A stretch of 64,000 nucleotides of DNA, taken from Bacteroidales bacterium UBA4116 (GTDB lineage: Bacteria; Bacteroidota; Bacteroidia; Bacteroidales; Tannerellaceae). The position numbers and the translations under genes were made by a program. This document shows, piece after piece, positions 26,931 to 34,885 of the stretch (positions are counted from its first letter, which is position 1; each line of letters starts with the position of its first letter). The notes under the pieces were generated by a model, which saw nothing but the letters and a program-made list of their open reading frames with translations, was not told the DNA's origin and did not search any database. The DNA is taken from the NCBI GenBank assembly GCA_002381645.1, contig DFXE01000001.1:125479-189478 (forward strand). Direction: 5' to 3'.

Positions 26931-29177
26931 ATGGAGAGAATTGCACTGATAGGAAATTATCCGCCTCGCAAATGCGGAATCGCGACATTTATGAACGATC
27001 TGAACGAAGGGATAAAACAGAATGATATAATAACATCCGTTATCGTGATGAACGACGGAGTTAACCAATACGATTACCCCGAAGAAGTAGAGTTTGAAAT
27101 TGAACAAAACGAGATCACATCCTATATTAACGCAGCCAATTTCATAAACAACAACAATTTCGATGCCGTGATCCTCCAACATGAATTCGGGATTTTCGGA
27201 GGTAACGACGGAAGACACATCACCGTTTTATTAGAACGGCTGCGGATGCCGGTCGTCACCACATTCCATACCATCCTCGACGATCCTACGGAAGGACAGC
27301 GGAGCGTTGTCAATGAAATTGCCGGCCTGTCGGCAAAACTGGTCAGCATATCCCAAAAGGGCATTAAGATATTAAAAGACATCTATGGTATTCCCCCCTT
27401 CAAATGCGTACATATCCAACATGGCGTACACGAAACGGGAACAAAAGATAACGGTAAAATCAAACAAAGGTTCGGCATTGAAAACAGAAAGATATTACTC
27501 ACCTTTGGTCTGCTTTCACGGAACAAGTCCATTGAAGTCGTTATCAACGCCCTGCCCGAAGTGGTTGCGAAATACCCCGAAGTCGTGTACATTGTTTTAG
27601 GAGCAACCCATCCGCACGTAGTTAAACACGACGGTGAGGAATACCGCGATTCGCTTCACCAGCTCGTCGGCGAACTCGGGCTGCAGGAACATGTAATCTT
27701 TATCAACCGCTTCGTAAGCAACCAAGAGTTATTTAAATTCCTTCGCATGTGCGACATTTATGTGATCCCCTACCTCGGGCAGAAGCAAATATCGTCGGGT
27801 ACGCTCATTTATGCTATGGGAGCCGCAAAACCCGTCATATCGACACCTTTCTGGTATGCCGAAGAAATGCTTGCCGACAACCGCGGCATATTGTTCGATT
27901 TCAATAATTCCGCACAACTGAGCGAAAAAATAACCTACCTGCTCGACAATGAAAACGAAAGGAACACCATTGCCCGCAACGCTTTTCGCCTGGCCGAGCA
28001 ATGCTACTGGCCGAATGTCGGAAGGCAGTATATCCAACTCATGAAAACACAGGTTCTCAGACCCACGACAACTACCGCGCAGGCCCCGAAACCCGGCAAA
28101 GCCGGAAAGGTGTATGCCATACCGCCCGTCAACCTCAACCAACTGCGTTTTCTTACCGATTACACCGGTATCCTCCAGCACGCGAGGTATAACGTACCCG
28201 ACAGGACACACGGATATTGTATCGACGATAACGCGCGGGCACTTATACTGTCTGTCATGCTGCAAAACGACGTGAAAGATAAAAATGAATTATACCGATT
28301 GACCAGTGTTTACCTGTCGTTTATCGACTATGCCTACAATCCGGTAAAAGGCAGGTTCCGCAATTTTATGTCGTATGACAGGAGCTGGCCCGAAGACGAA
28401 GGCTCCGAAGACAGCGTAGGACGCACCATGTGGGCATTGGGCTACACGGCAGCCTATACCGATTTCAGCAATTTTTATAATTATTCCAATCAACTGTTCC
28501 GCAAGGGGTTGGAAAACATCGATTACATATCCCATCCCCGCGCCCTGGCCTACCTTATTCTCGGTCTGGTCTGCCATGCCAGGATGCACGACGAATCTTT
28601 CGTAACCGGTATTCTGCAAAAGAAGGCTCGGCAACTTTCCGCTTATTTCGATCATTCGATCGATAACGAATGGCTTTGGTTCGAAAACCAGGTCACCTAT
28701 GCCAACAACCGCATTCCACAGGCCCTGATCGCGGCAGGCATGTTGCTCAAAAACAGGGAGCTGGCCGACAGGGGCATAAAAATACTCGACTGGCTCATCG
28801 AAAAACAATTCAAGGGAAATATCTTTTCCCCCATCGGCAACAACGGTTGGATGACTCCCGAGTATAAAGCCGAATACGACCAGCAACCGCTCGAGGCGCA
28901 CGGCATGCTGGATGCCTGCCTTGTGGCAGAAGAATATGCCAAAAACGGCAGGTATGCCGCTTACGCTATGGATGCTTTTGCCTGGTTTACAGGTAAGAAC
29001 GATTGCAGTGCGGGATTATACGACGATGCCACCGGAGGCTGCTGCGACGGATTACATTGCAACGGGGCCAATCTGAACCAGGGAGCCGAATCGACCCTAT
29101 CCTGGCTCATGTCGCTGATGAACATTTCACAATACGTACGTAATAAAAATAAGCAACATTTATATATATCCCAATGA
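26931..29177 (+). CDS. GT4 glycosyltransferase fused to an alpha/alpha-barrel domain
   Basis: A 748-residue cytoplasmic protein with two parts. Residues 1-375 are GT4: MERIALIGNYPPRKCGIATF (acceptor-side loop), LLTFGLLSRNKSIEVVINALPEV, and IPYLGQKQISSGTLIYAMGAAKPVIST as the donor-binding region. A Pro/Thr/Ala linker (about 380-395) follows. Residues 400-745 are an alpha-helical barrel-type domain with GYCIDDNARALILSVML, SEDSVGRTMWALGY, RIPQALIAAGMLLK and NGWMTPEYKAEYDQQPLEAHGMLDACLVAEEY, resembling six-hairpin glycosidases or epimerases. The stop overlaps the GH130 start by ATGA, so the two products are probably made together. It may build or remodel a mannoside; the activity of the barrel is unknown. 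Confidence 0.82.
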   Translation: MERIALIGNYPPRKCGIATFMNDLNEGIKQNDIITSVIVMNDGVNQYDYPEEVEFEIEQNEITSYINAANFINNNNFDAVILQHEFGIFGGNDGRHITVLLERLRMPVVTTFHTILDDPTEGQRSVVNEIAGLSAKLVSISQKGIKILKDIYGIPPFKCVHIQHGVHETGTKDNGKIKQRFGIENRKILLTFGLLSRNKSIEVVINALPEVVAKYPEVVYIVLGATHPHVVKHDGEEYRDSLHQLVGELGLQEHVIFINRFVSNQELFKFLRMCDIYVIPYLGQKQISSGTLIYAMGAAKPVISTPFWYAEEMLADNRGILFDFNNSAQLSEKITYLLDNENERNTIARNAFRLAEQCYWPNVGRQYIQLMKTQVLRPTTTTAQAPKPGKAGKVYAIPPVNLNQLRFLTDYTGILQHARYNVPDRTHGYCIDDNARALILSVMLQNDVKDKNELYRLTSVYLSFIDYAYNPVKGRFRNFMSYDRSWPEDEGSEDSVGRTMWALGYTAAYTDFSNFYNYSNQLFRKGLENIDYISHPRALAYLILGLVCHARMHDESFVTGILQKKARQLSAYFDHSIDNEWLWFENQVTYANNRIPQALIAAGMLLKNRELADRGIKILDWLIEKQFKGNIFSPIGNNGWMTPEYKAEYDQQPLEAHGMLDACLVAEEYAKNGRYAAYAMDAFAWFTGKNDCSAGLYDDATGGCCDGLHCNGANLNQGAESTLSWLMSLMNISQYVRNKNKQHLYISQ

Positions 29178-30613
29178 TTACCATTAAGAAACTTCCGATA
29201 CGGATCGTTCCCTCTTCCGAGCGGACACTGATACGCCCCTTTGTGCCGGGTAACCCTTCCCAGGTAGACCATATACTGATGAGGATATTTTCAACCGGCC
29301 TGGAAGAACATGAAAAGGTACTCGAAACGGTATACGAACGTATAGACGTCCCCAACCCTATCCTCAAATCCATACTTATCCGGAATTTCGACCACATAAA
29401 ACACCGGATCTCCTCCAACCTCGAACTGAGCGACGAGCAAAAAGAATGTATCGGCGCTTATTTTACGCAGCAATACGCTTTGGAAGCCACGGCTTTATTT
29501 AACCCTTCCATCGTGCCCCATCCCGTACAGGATAAAGAAGGAGTTACCAAATTTATTTTAAGCCTGCGGGCCATCGGCGAAGGGCATATATCCTCCATCA
29601 CCTTTATGGAAGGAGAAATAGATGCAGACTTCAACCTTACCTTAAATAAAAATTCACCCGTTATTTACGAACCCGTAAGGAAGTCGCACCTGTACGATAA
29701 AGATATATTTATAAAGAAAAGTAATGAACTGGGTATTCTTTCCGAACCTAACAGGAAAATATTCGATTACCTTTCCGAACAGTTCACCTTCGCGGAACTC
29801 GAGCAGGCCATCAATAAAACCCGCAACTCCAATATACTGATCAATAGCGCCGATCTGGAAAATTCGTTGAAAAGCATCCTTATACTTGCCCTTTCCAATT
29901 TTACCGTTACCTTCTCTACCGACAATATTACCGAAAGGGCCATTTATCCGGTGTCACCTTCACAAAGCAACGGACTGGAAGACGCCCGCTTTGTGAAATT
30001 TACCGAAGACGACGGAAGCAGCCGGTATTACGCCACTTTTACGGCTTACGACGGAACAACCATCATGCCCGAAATGCTTGAAACCACCGATTTTAAAGAA
30101 TTCAGGGTGTCCACACTCAACGGGCCGGCCGCCAAAAATAAAGGAATGGCGCTGTTTCCACGGCGTATAAACGGAGCATACATGATGCTAAGCAGGCAGG
30201 ATAACGAATCATTATACATCATGGCCTCGGATAATCCATACTTCTGGTACGATTACCACCCCCTGGTTAAGCCCACTTATAACTGGGAGATCATCCAGTT
30301 GGGCAACTGCGGTTCGCCCATAGAGATAGACGAAGGCTGGCTCGTGATCACACACGGCGTGGGAGCGGTAAGAAGTTATGCGCTCGGCGCCATGCTGCTC
30401 GATAAAGACGAACCCTGGCGGGTGATCGGGCGGATGAAATCCCCCCTGCTGCAAACCACCAAAGAAGAGCGCTTCGGATATGTACCCAACGTATTATACT
30501 CCTGCGGCGCCATGGCTATCGGCAGAACACTCGTCCTGCCTTACGCGATCGGCGATGTAGTCACGACCTTCGCATTGATCAGTATAGACGATATCGTGCA
30601 TAATCTGAAATAA
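29174..30613 (+). CDS. GH130-family mannoside phosphorylase/mannosidase, subfamily uncertain
   Basis: A 479-residue cytoplasmic protein: about 150 residues of helical N-terminal extension, then the five-bladed GH130 propeller. NGLEDARFVKF and YYATFTAYDG carry the usual catalytic-site Glu/Asp, and CGSPIEIDEGWLVITHGVGAVRSYALGAMLLD carries the His/Arg/Tyr set that binds phosphate in GH130 phosphorylases. GH130 members act on beta-1,2- or beta-1,4-mannosides by phosphorolysis, and some hydrolyse. The long N-terminal extension is shared with beta-1,2-mannoside-active members. Co-translation with the GT4 fusion suggests turnover of a mannan made by the same cluster. It differs clearly from the mannosylglucose phosphorylase at 5211-6380. 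Confidence 0.85.
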   Translation: MITIKKLPIRIVPSSERTLIRPFVPGNPSQVDHILMRIFSTGLEEHEKVLETVYERIDVPNPILKSILIRNFDHIKHRISSNLELSDEQKECIGAYFTQQYALEATALFNPSIVPHPVQDKEGVTKFILSLRAIGEGHISSITFMEGEIDADFNLTLNKNSPVIYEPVRKSHLYDKDIFIKKSNELGILSEPNRKIFDYLSEQFTFAELEQAINKTRNSNILINSADLENSLKSILILALSNFTVTFSTDNITERAIYPVSPSQSNGLEDARFVKFTEDDGSSRYYATFTAYDGTTIMPEMLETTDFKEFRVSTLNGPAAKNKGMALFPRRINGAYMMLSRQDNESLYIMASDNPYFWYDYHPLVKPTYNWEIIQLGNCGSPIEIDEGWLVITHGVGAVRSYALGAMLLDKDEPWRVIGRMKSPLLQTTKEERFGYVPNVLYSCGAMAIGRTLVLPYAIGDVVTTFALISIDDIVHNLK

Positions 30614-30660
30614 ACGTTTAAAAAGACCGGGGAAGCGGATGAAATCACTACCTTCGGAAC

Positions 30661-31320
30661 ATGAATCGCAGATATAAAACTTATTCCATAATTATTCTGT
30701 TTATACTTTGTATAACCAATTTATCCGCTCAAAACGTGAATGACCATGTCGAATCGACTAAATACCGCACGGTTGCCGAAGGATTTAAATCGGCGATAGC
30801 TGCCGATGCCGTGGATTATAACCTGGTTTATTTTCTTAAAGATAAAATTAACGACGACGTAGTGTATATTTATCGTTTCGAACCGGGTAATTCCCCTGCA
30901 TTGAATCTGCACCATGCCCATATAACCGTCATCGTAGACAGCAGGAATAAACTGAAAGGCTTCGCCCGTACAGATGAAAAAATGGCCGGCAATAACACGA
31001 TGGACGACGATAAATGCAGGCAGCTTGCTTTGGCCTTTATCAACGAATATGCCCCTGACCTGACAGACATCCGGTTTCAATGGATAAATAACCAACAGAT
31101 AAGTTTAACGGATAATAGTAATAATAAAAAGGAGCTTACCGGTAAATGGGTGAAGTACAGGGAGGCCAAAAGCGGTCATTACCTTTGGGTTATACTGGCA
31201 CCCGATGGAAGGATCATGGAATTCGACCGCGATATCGTATGGAGTTTCTTTCGTGGGGGCCGCGTAAATGAACTGTGGTTAAGAGACGAATGGTTAGCCA
31301 AGCGTATGACCAAAAAGTAA
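30661..31320 (+). CDS. exported protein of unknown function at end of GT4/GH130 cluster
   Basis: A 219-residue protein with a signal peptide ending NLSAQ (about residue 23). The body alternates strands and helices, for example VVYIYRFEPGN, HHAHITVIVDSRNKLKGFARTD and CRQLALAFINEYAPDL, recalling PepSY/YcdB-like envelope domains, though the match is weak. It starts 47 bp after the GH130 gene on the same strand and is probably co-transcribed. No catalytic motif is evident. Confidence 0.6.
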   Translation: MNRRYKTYSIIILFILCITNLSAQNVNDHVESTKYRTVAEGFKSAIAADAVDYNLVYFLKDKINDDVVYIYRFEPGNSPALNLHHAHITVIVDSRNKLKGFARTDEKMAGNNTMDDDKCRQLALAFINEYAPDLTDIRFQWINNQQISLTDNSNNKKELTGKWVKYREAKSGHYLWVILAPDGRIMEFDRDIVWSFFRGGRVNELWLRDEWLAKRMTKK

Positions 31321-31438
31321 CGGGCAGATCCCAAGATGTTACAACCGGTAATCCGTGCTTTCCATAAGGCTCATAAATTTCGGGAGGAACGCCGGAGCCT
31401 TTCTTTCCCGATAATACAGGAACTTTTTTATAATTTTT

Positions 31439-31514
31439 CCTTCAGCCTTCAGCCCTTTCTAATATCTTGATTTACTGGAAGAAATCCTGAAGGCACGTTA
31501 TCATGTGCCTTCAG
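31439..31514. repeat. CCTTCAG cluster at left border of HU/VirE cassette
   Basis: CCTTCAG occurs at 31439-31445 and 31446-31452 in tandem, inverted at 31487-31493, and again at 31508-31514. The last two form a perfect 10-bp hairpin (31487-31496 with 31505-31514, 8-nt loop) just past the HU-like gene stop. The same 14-bp tandem appears inverted beyond the VirE-like gene. Confidence 0.6.
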
Positions 31515-31522
31515 CCGGCAAA

Positions 31523-32134
31523 TTACCTGCGGTAATTCCCCTCCACCGGTTCGTAAAGGGGAAAACGGGCATGGCCGGTTTTCCGGAGTTTGCCCGCAGC
31601 TATCAATTTCCTCAGGCGTCGAAGGGCGGTAGCTTGCGTAAAACCGCAAAGCCGGCGGAATTCCATACTGGTTATATGCGGGTTATCCAGGAAATGGCCT
31701 GTCAATAAACCGTCTACCTCAATATCCGAATACCGGTTGGAATGGTTTTTACGTCTTACGCGCGTCATCGGTAACTTTCTGAACTCTTTTTTGAGACTCT
31801 TTTCCGGACGGAAAACGATGTTTTTCACATGGATAGACTCCGCCCTGATCTCCCGCGGAGAACGGATAGGCGGACAGGACAGGCTGAGCTCGAAATAACC
31901 TACTCCTTCCCAATGGACCCGGTGCCCGAATGAAAGCTGGTCGATCAACTGTTCGCGGAACATGGTGAGGACCGCGTTTACATCCCCTTTCGTCAGGGTA
32001 GACATATCGTGGATAAGCCCGCCGATATAATCCGTACCGACTGTTCCTCCCGCAACCACTCTCGCATGGAGCCTGGGCTTACGGTTACTGTCTTTCTTAG
32101 GAGGATTTTCATAAAAATCGTAATGAATTCCCAT
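31523..32134 (-). CDS. HU-like DNA-binding protein with C-terminal winged helix
   Basis: A 203-residue protein. Residues about 1-125 match the divergent HU/IHF-fold family of Bacteroidota (YDFYENPP start, ARVVAGGTVGTDYIGGLIHDMSTLTKGDVNAVL, VHWEGVGYFELSL). Residues about 140-203 form a winged-helix unit, DGLLTGHFLDNPHITSMEFRRLCGFTQATALRRLRKLIAAGKLRK, with TQATALRRLRKL as the likely recognition helix. HU-like proteins of this type are commonly found near VirE-like genes in Bacteroidales, as here in a divergent arrangement. The four 22-bp-spaced palindromes between the two genes are natural candidates for its binding sites. Confidence 0.82.
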   Translation of the reverse strand: MGIHYDFYENPPKKDSNRKPRLHARVVAGGTVGTDYIGGLIHDMSTLTKGDVNAVLTMFREQLIDQLSFGHRVHWEGVGYFELSLSCPPIRSPREIRAESIHVKNIVFRPEKSLKKEFRKLPMTRVRRKNHSNRYSDIEVDGLLTGHFLDNPHITSMEFRRLCGFTQATALRRLRKLIAAGKLRKTGHARFPLYEPVEGNYRR

Positions 32135-32191
32135 AGTTTTATTGTTTTATAAGTGAGCAATAAATAATCCGGTCCGGTTATACTATTCCTT

Positions 32192-32269
32192 TCACCCGGG
32201 TGATTCAACCCGATCACCTGGGTGATCCTTTCCTGTCACCCGGGTAATTCGTTTAAGTCACCCGGGTGG
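32192..32269. repeat. four-iteron array: TCACCCGGGTGA palindromes at exact 22-bp intervals
   Basis: Copies start at 32192 (TCACCCGGGTGA), 32214 (TCACCTGGGTGA), 32236 (TCACCCGGGTAA) and 32258 (TCACCCGGGTGG). The 12-bp cores are conserved while the 10-bp spacers differ, so the spacing, not a recent duplication, appears to be maintained. 22 bp is about two helical turns, which puts all sites on one face. The array lies between the divergent HU-like and VirE-like genes. Confidence 0.9.
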
Positions 32270-32400
32270 CATATAGAATGATACACGGCAAAAATAGTAA
32301 GAATAAACGAGCCGCGCAATAGTTTGTAATATGTTGTGCAATAGATGATTTTATCTTTATAATAAGTCCCCGTTAATTGCAGAAAGGGGGTATCGCGTAT

Positions 32401-32408
32401 TACTTTAG
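32401..32408 (+). promoter_or_regulatory. possible promoter of the VirE-like gene
   Basis: TACTTTAG differs from TAnnTTTG at one position, with TTG at 32377-32379 at 21-bp spacing. It is 25 bp before the ATG. Confidence 0.4.
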
Positions 32409-32432
32409 CGCCACAATCAATACATTATAATC

Positions 32433-33686
32433 ATGGATAAATTTATCATTTTTCTGAAAAACATTTTCTCCCGTTTTAACCGCAAAGCAAACCAGTCAGC
32501 CGTTACCAAAACGTGCACCATATTAAAGCCGGTAAATAAACCGCCTGCGGATAATCCGGCCAATGTCACAAACGTAGTGGAAGATTATCTTCAGCAGCAT
32601 TACGAATTCCGTTTTAACCGGCTGACGGAAACGACCGAGTATCGTCAGCGGCAGGCAAACGCCCCTTTCATCACAGTCGGCCAGCGCGAATTGAATATGC
32701 TCTGTATCGAGGCCCGTAAACATTGTATCAATTGCTGGGACAGGGATATTTCGCGGTATGTAAATTCCGCATATATCCCTTCCTATCACCCTTTTGAAAG
32801 CTATATAAACGGGTTGCCCACCTGGGACGGCGCCGACCGTATAACGCCGCTGGCAAAAAGGGTGTCGGACGATCCGGTATGGATCAAAGGATTTCGTTGC
32901 TGGATGCTGGGAGTAACGGCACAATGGACCGGTATCCCATCCCTGCATGCCAACAGCGTGGCTCCCGTACTGGTCAGCCGCCAGCAGGGAAAACATAAAT
33001 CCACCTTCTGCCGCATGCTGGTGCCTCAAACGCTGCAAGCTTATTATACGGATAGTTTTGATTTAGGGTCGGTATCTTCATCGGAACAGAAACTAACCGC
33101 TTTCGGCCTGATCAATTTAGATGAACTGGATAAATATTCCCCGCGTAAGATGGCCCAACTTAAAAACCTGATGCAAATGGCAGGGCTCACTATCCGTAAA
33201 GCGTATAAAAAGAATTACAGTTCGCTGCCCCGTATCGCTTCTTTTATTGCTACTTCCAACCAGAAAGAACTATTGACCGATCCCACTGGAAGCCGCCGGT
33301 TTCTTTGTGTGGAAGTAAAACATAAAATAGATTGTTCGACCATTGAACATAAGCAACTGTTCGCGCAGTTAAAGCATTTGCTGGCTCATGGCGAGCGGTA
33401 CTGGTTCACCGGAAAAGAAGAGGCGGAAGTGATGCACCGCAATACCGCTTTCCAGAAACGGGGACTGGAAGAAGATGTGTTTTTCGCCTGTTTCCGCTTT
33501 CCCGAACCGGACGAAACCCCTTTATTACTGTCGGGCGCATATATTTTCAACCACCTGAAAAAGCATAATCCGCCGGCCATGCGAAACGTTTGCCCCTCCC
33601 AATTCGGCAAAGTATTAACGGCGTTGGGGATCGAGCGTATACATACCGAAAAAGGAAACCTGTACCGCGTAATCCGCGTTGCCTGA
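32433..33686 (+). CDS. VirE-like P-loop protein (virulence-associated E family), lacking primase half
   Basis: A 417-residue protein. Residues about 100-330 match the VirE helicase-like domain: NGLPTWDGADRITPLAKRVSD, a modified P-loop in VLVSRQQGKHKSTFCRML, and Walker-B-like FGLINLDELDKYSPRKMAQLK, then IASFIATSNQKELLTDPTGSRRFLCVEV, which resembles the sensor region of superfamily-3 helicases. Longer Bacteroidales homologues carry an N-terminal primase-like domain; here only about 90 basic, unassigned residues precede the ATPase. The C-terminal 60 residues look like a winged helix. Its likely role is DNA unwinding or replication initiation for a mobile or domesticated element. The iteron array lies just upstream. 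Confidence 0.82.
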   Translation: MDKFIIFLKNIFSRFNRKANQSAVTKTCTILKPVNKPPADNPANVTNVVEDYLQQHYEFRFNRLTETTEYRQRQANAPFITVGQRELNMLCIEARKHCINCWDRDISRYVNSAYIPSYHPFESYINGLPTWDGADRITPLAKRVSDDPVWIKGFRCWMLGVTAQWTGIPSLHANSVAPVLVSRQQGKHKSTFCRMLVPQTLQAYYTDSFDLGSVSSSEQKLTAFGLINLDELDKYSPRKMAQLKNLMQMAGLTIRKAYKKNYSSLPRIASFIATSNQKELLTDPTGSRRFLCVEVKHKIDCSTIEHKQLFAQLKHLLAHGERYWFTGKEEAEVMHRNTAFQKRGLEEDVFFACFRFPEPDETPLLLSGAYIFNHLKKHNPPAMRNVCPSQFGKVLTALGIERIHTEKGNLYRVIRVA

Positions 33687-33702
33687 ATCCGTATTTCAGC
33701 TC

Positions 33703-33761
33703 ACCCTTCAGTCTTATCCACTTATATACAACAACTTATATGCGACTGAAGGCTGAAGGGT
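33703..33761. repeat. CCTTCAG cluster at right border of HU/VirE cassette
   Basis: CCTTCAG at 33705-33711 and its complement at 33746-33752 and 33753-33759. The last two form CTGAAGGCTGAAGG, the exact inverse of 31439-31452. Several alternative hairpins are possible; no T-run follows on the forward strand, so it is not an obvious VirE terminator. Confidence 0.55.
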
Positions 33762-33829
33762 AAAAAAACAATTTTCTGTTGAGGGAGTCAGGATCATCTG
33801 TTAATTATGTTTTAAAGCACTCCGGTAAG

Positions 33830-33861
33830 TTTGTTTTTTAAAATAAAAAAGCTCACTTTTG
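33830..33861 (+). promoter_or_regulatory. promoter of greA
   Basis: TTTG at 33830-33833 and CACTTTTG at 33854-33861 (one mismatch to TAnnTTTG) with 20-bp spacing. The predicted leader is about 105 nt and contains the hairpin at 33893-33928. Confidence 0.55.
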
Positions 33862-33892
33862 TGGCAGACTTAAATAAAAAATTTACCGGGTT

Positions 33893-33928
33893 CCGGCCAA
33901 GTGCGTTATTGGCCGGGATTCTTTTTTT
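33893..33928 (+). terminator. intrinsic terminator in the greA leader (candidate attenuator)
   Basis: CCGGCCAA and TTGGCCGG form an 8-bp stem with an 8-nt loop, followed by GATTCTTTTTTT. It lies between the predicted greA promoter and the greA start, 47 bp before the ATG. Confidence 0.7.
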
Positions 33929-33975
33929 ATTGTTCAACATAAAAGTAAAATATTAAATCGTAAGGAGGATTTATT

Positions 33976-34446
33976 ATGGCTGTTAGTTATATGACAGAAG
34001 AAGGCTATAACAAGATTTTGGCCGAGATTCATTATTTGGAAACTGTAAAGCGTCCTGAAATATCCGCACAGATTGCTGAAGCCAGAGATAAAGGCGATTT
34101 ATCTGAAAATGCCGAATACGACGCGGCAAAGGAAGCGCAGGGAATTATGGAGGCCAAGCTTGCACAGTTGAAGAACCTGATATCCAACGCCCGCCTTATC
34201 GACGAGTCGAGGGTAACCACGGATGTGGTACAGATATTGAATAAAGTAAAAATAAAAAATACGAAAAATAACGCGGTAATGACGTATACCCTGGTTTCGG
34301 ACTCGGAGGCGAACCTGAAAGAGGGAAAGATATCCGTCAGTACGCCGATCGCCCAGGGATTAATGGGAAAGAAAGTGGGAGACGTGGTAGACATACAGGT
34401 TCCTTCCGGATTGATGAGTTTTGAAATTATGGATATTTCGATTTAA
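33976..34446 (+). CDS. greA: transcription elongation factor GreA
   Basis: A 156-residue protein of standard length. The N-terminal coiled coil carries the GreA signature AEARDKGDLSENAEYDAAKEAQG near residues 35-55, whose acidic tip enters the RNA polymerase secondary channel to stimulate transcript cleavage. The C-terminal FKBP-like domain ends TPIAQGLMGKKVGDVVDI and VPSGLMSFEIMDI. An unusually strong Shine-Dalgarno sequence for this phylum, AAGGAGG at 33962-33968, precedes the ATG. The HIT gene follows after 12 bp in an operon. The leader contains an intrinsic terminator that GreA itself might influence. Confidence 0.97.
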   Translation: MAVSYMTEEGYNKILAEIHYLETVKRPEISAQIAEARDKGDLSENAEYDAAKEAQGIMEAKLAQLKNLISNARLIDESRVTTDVVQILNKVKIKNTKNNAVMTYTLVSDSEANLKEGKISVSTPIAQGLMGKKVGDVVDIQVPSGLMSFEIMDISI

Positions 34447-34458
34447 ATTATCAAGCTC

Positions 34459-34854
34459 ATGCCTACTATATTCAGTAAAATTATTGCGGGTGAAATACCT
34501 TCGCATAAAATAGCGGAGAATGATGAGTTCTATGCCTTCCTGGACATTAATCCGGTGGCAAGGGGCCATGTGCTGGTGGTTCCCAAGGCGGAAACAGATT
34601 ATATCTTTGATCTGGATGACGATGTGCTGGGGCGCATGATGTCTTTTGCCAAACGGGTTGCGGAAGCACAGAAAAAAGCCATTCCGAGCAAACGCATCGG
34701 AATAACCGTGATCGGGCTGGAGGTTCCGCACGCGCATATCCACCTGATCCCGATCAATAAGGAATCGGATATTTATTTCGGCAAAGAAAAGCTTAAACCG
34801 TCGCAGGAGGAATTAGCCGAGGTGGCCGGATTGATCAGAAATGAATATAAATGA
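34459..34854 (+). CDS. HIT-family nucleotide hydrolase/transferase
   Basis: A 131-residue cytoplasmic protein of the histidine-triad family. FSKIIAGEIPSHKIAENDEFYAFLDINP at the start and VPHAHIHLIPI near residue 92-102 (His-x-His-x-His-x-x) are diagnostic; the central His of the triad is the nucleophile. Relatives hydrolyse adenosine phosphoramidates and similar substrates. It is co-transcribed with greA (12-bp gap), an arrangement I recall in several Bacteroidota, though no functional link is evident. Confidence 0.93.
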   Translation: MPTIFSKIIAGEIPSHKIAENDEFYAFLDINPVARGHVLVVPKAETDYIFDLDDDVLGRMMSFAKRVAEAQKKAIPSKRIGITVIGLEVPHAHIHLIPINKESDIYFGKEKLKPSQEELAEVAGLIRNEYK

Positions 34855-34885
34855 AATTAAATGTTTTTTATTCTAAAAACATTTC

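Noticed and set aside
27729..28901. Long reverse-strand frames opposite the GT4 fusion gene
   Set aside because: They mirror the codon usage of the real forward gene and match no family; the forward protein has clear GT4 motifs.
32192..32269. CRISPR-like interpretation of the 22-bp-phased repeats
   Set aside because: Repeat cores are only 12 bp, palindromic, with 10-bp spacers, and no cas genes are near.
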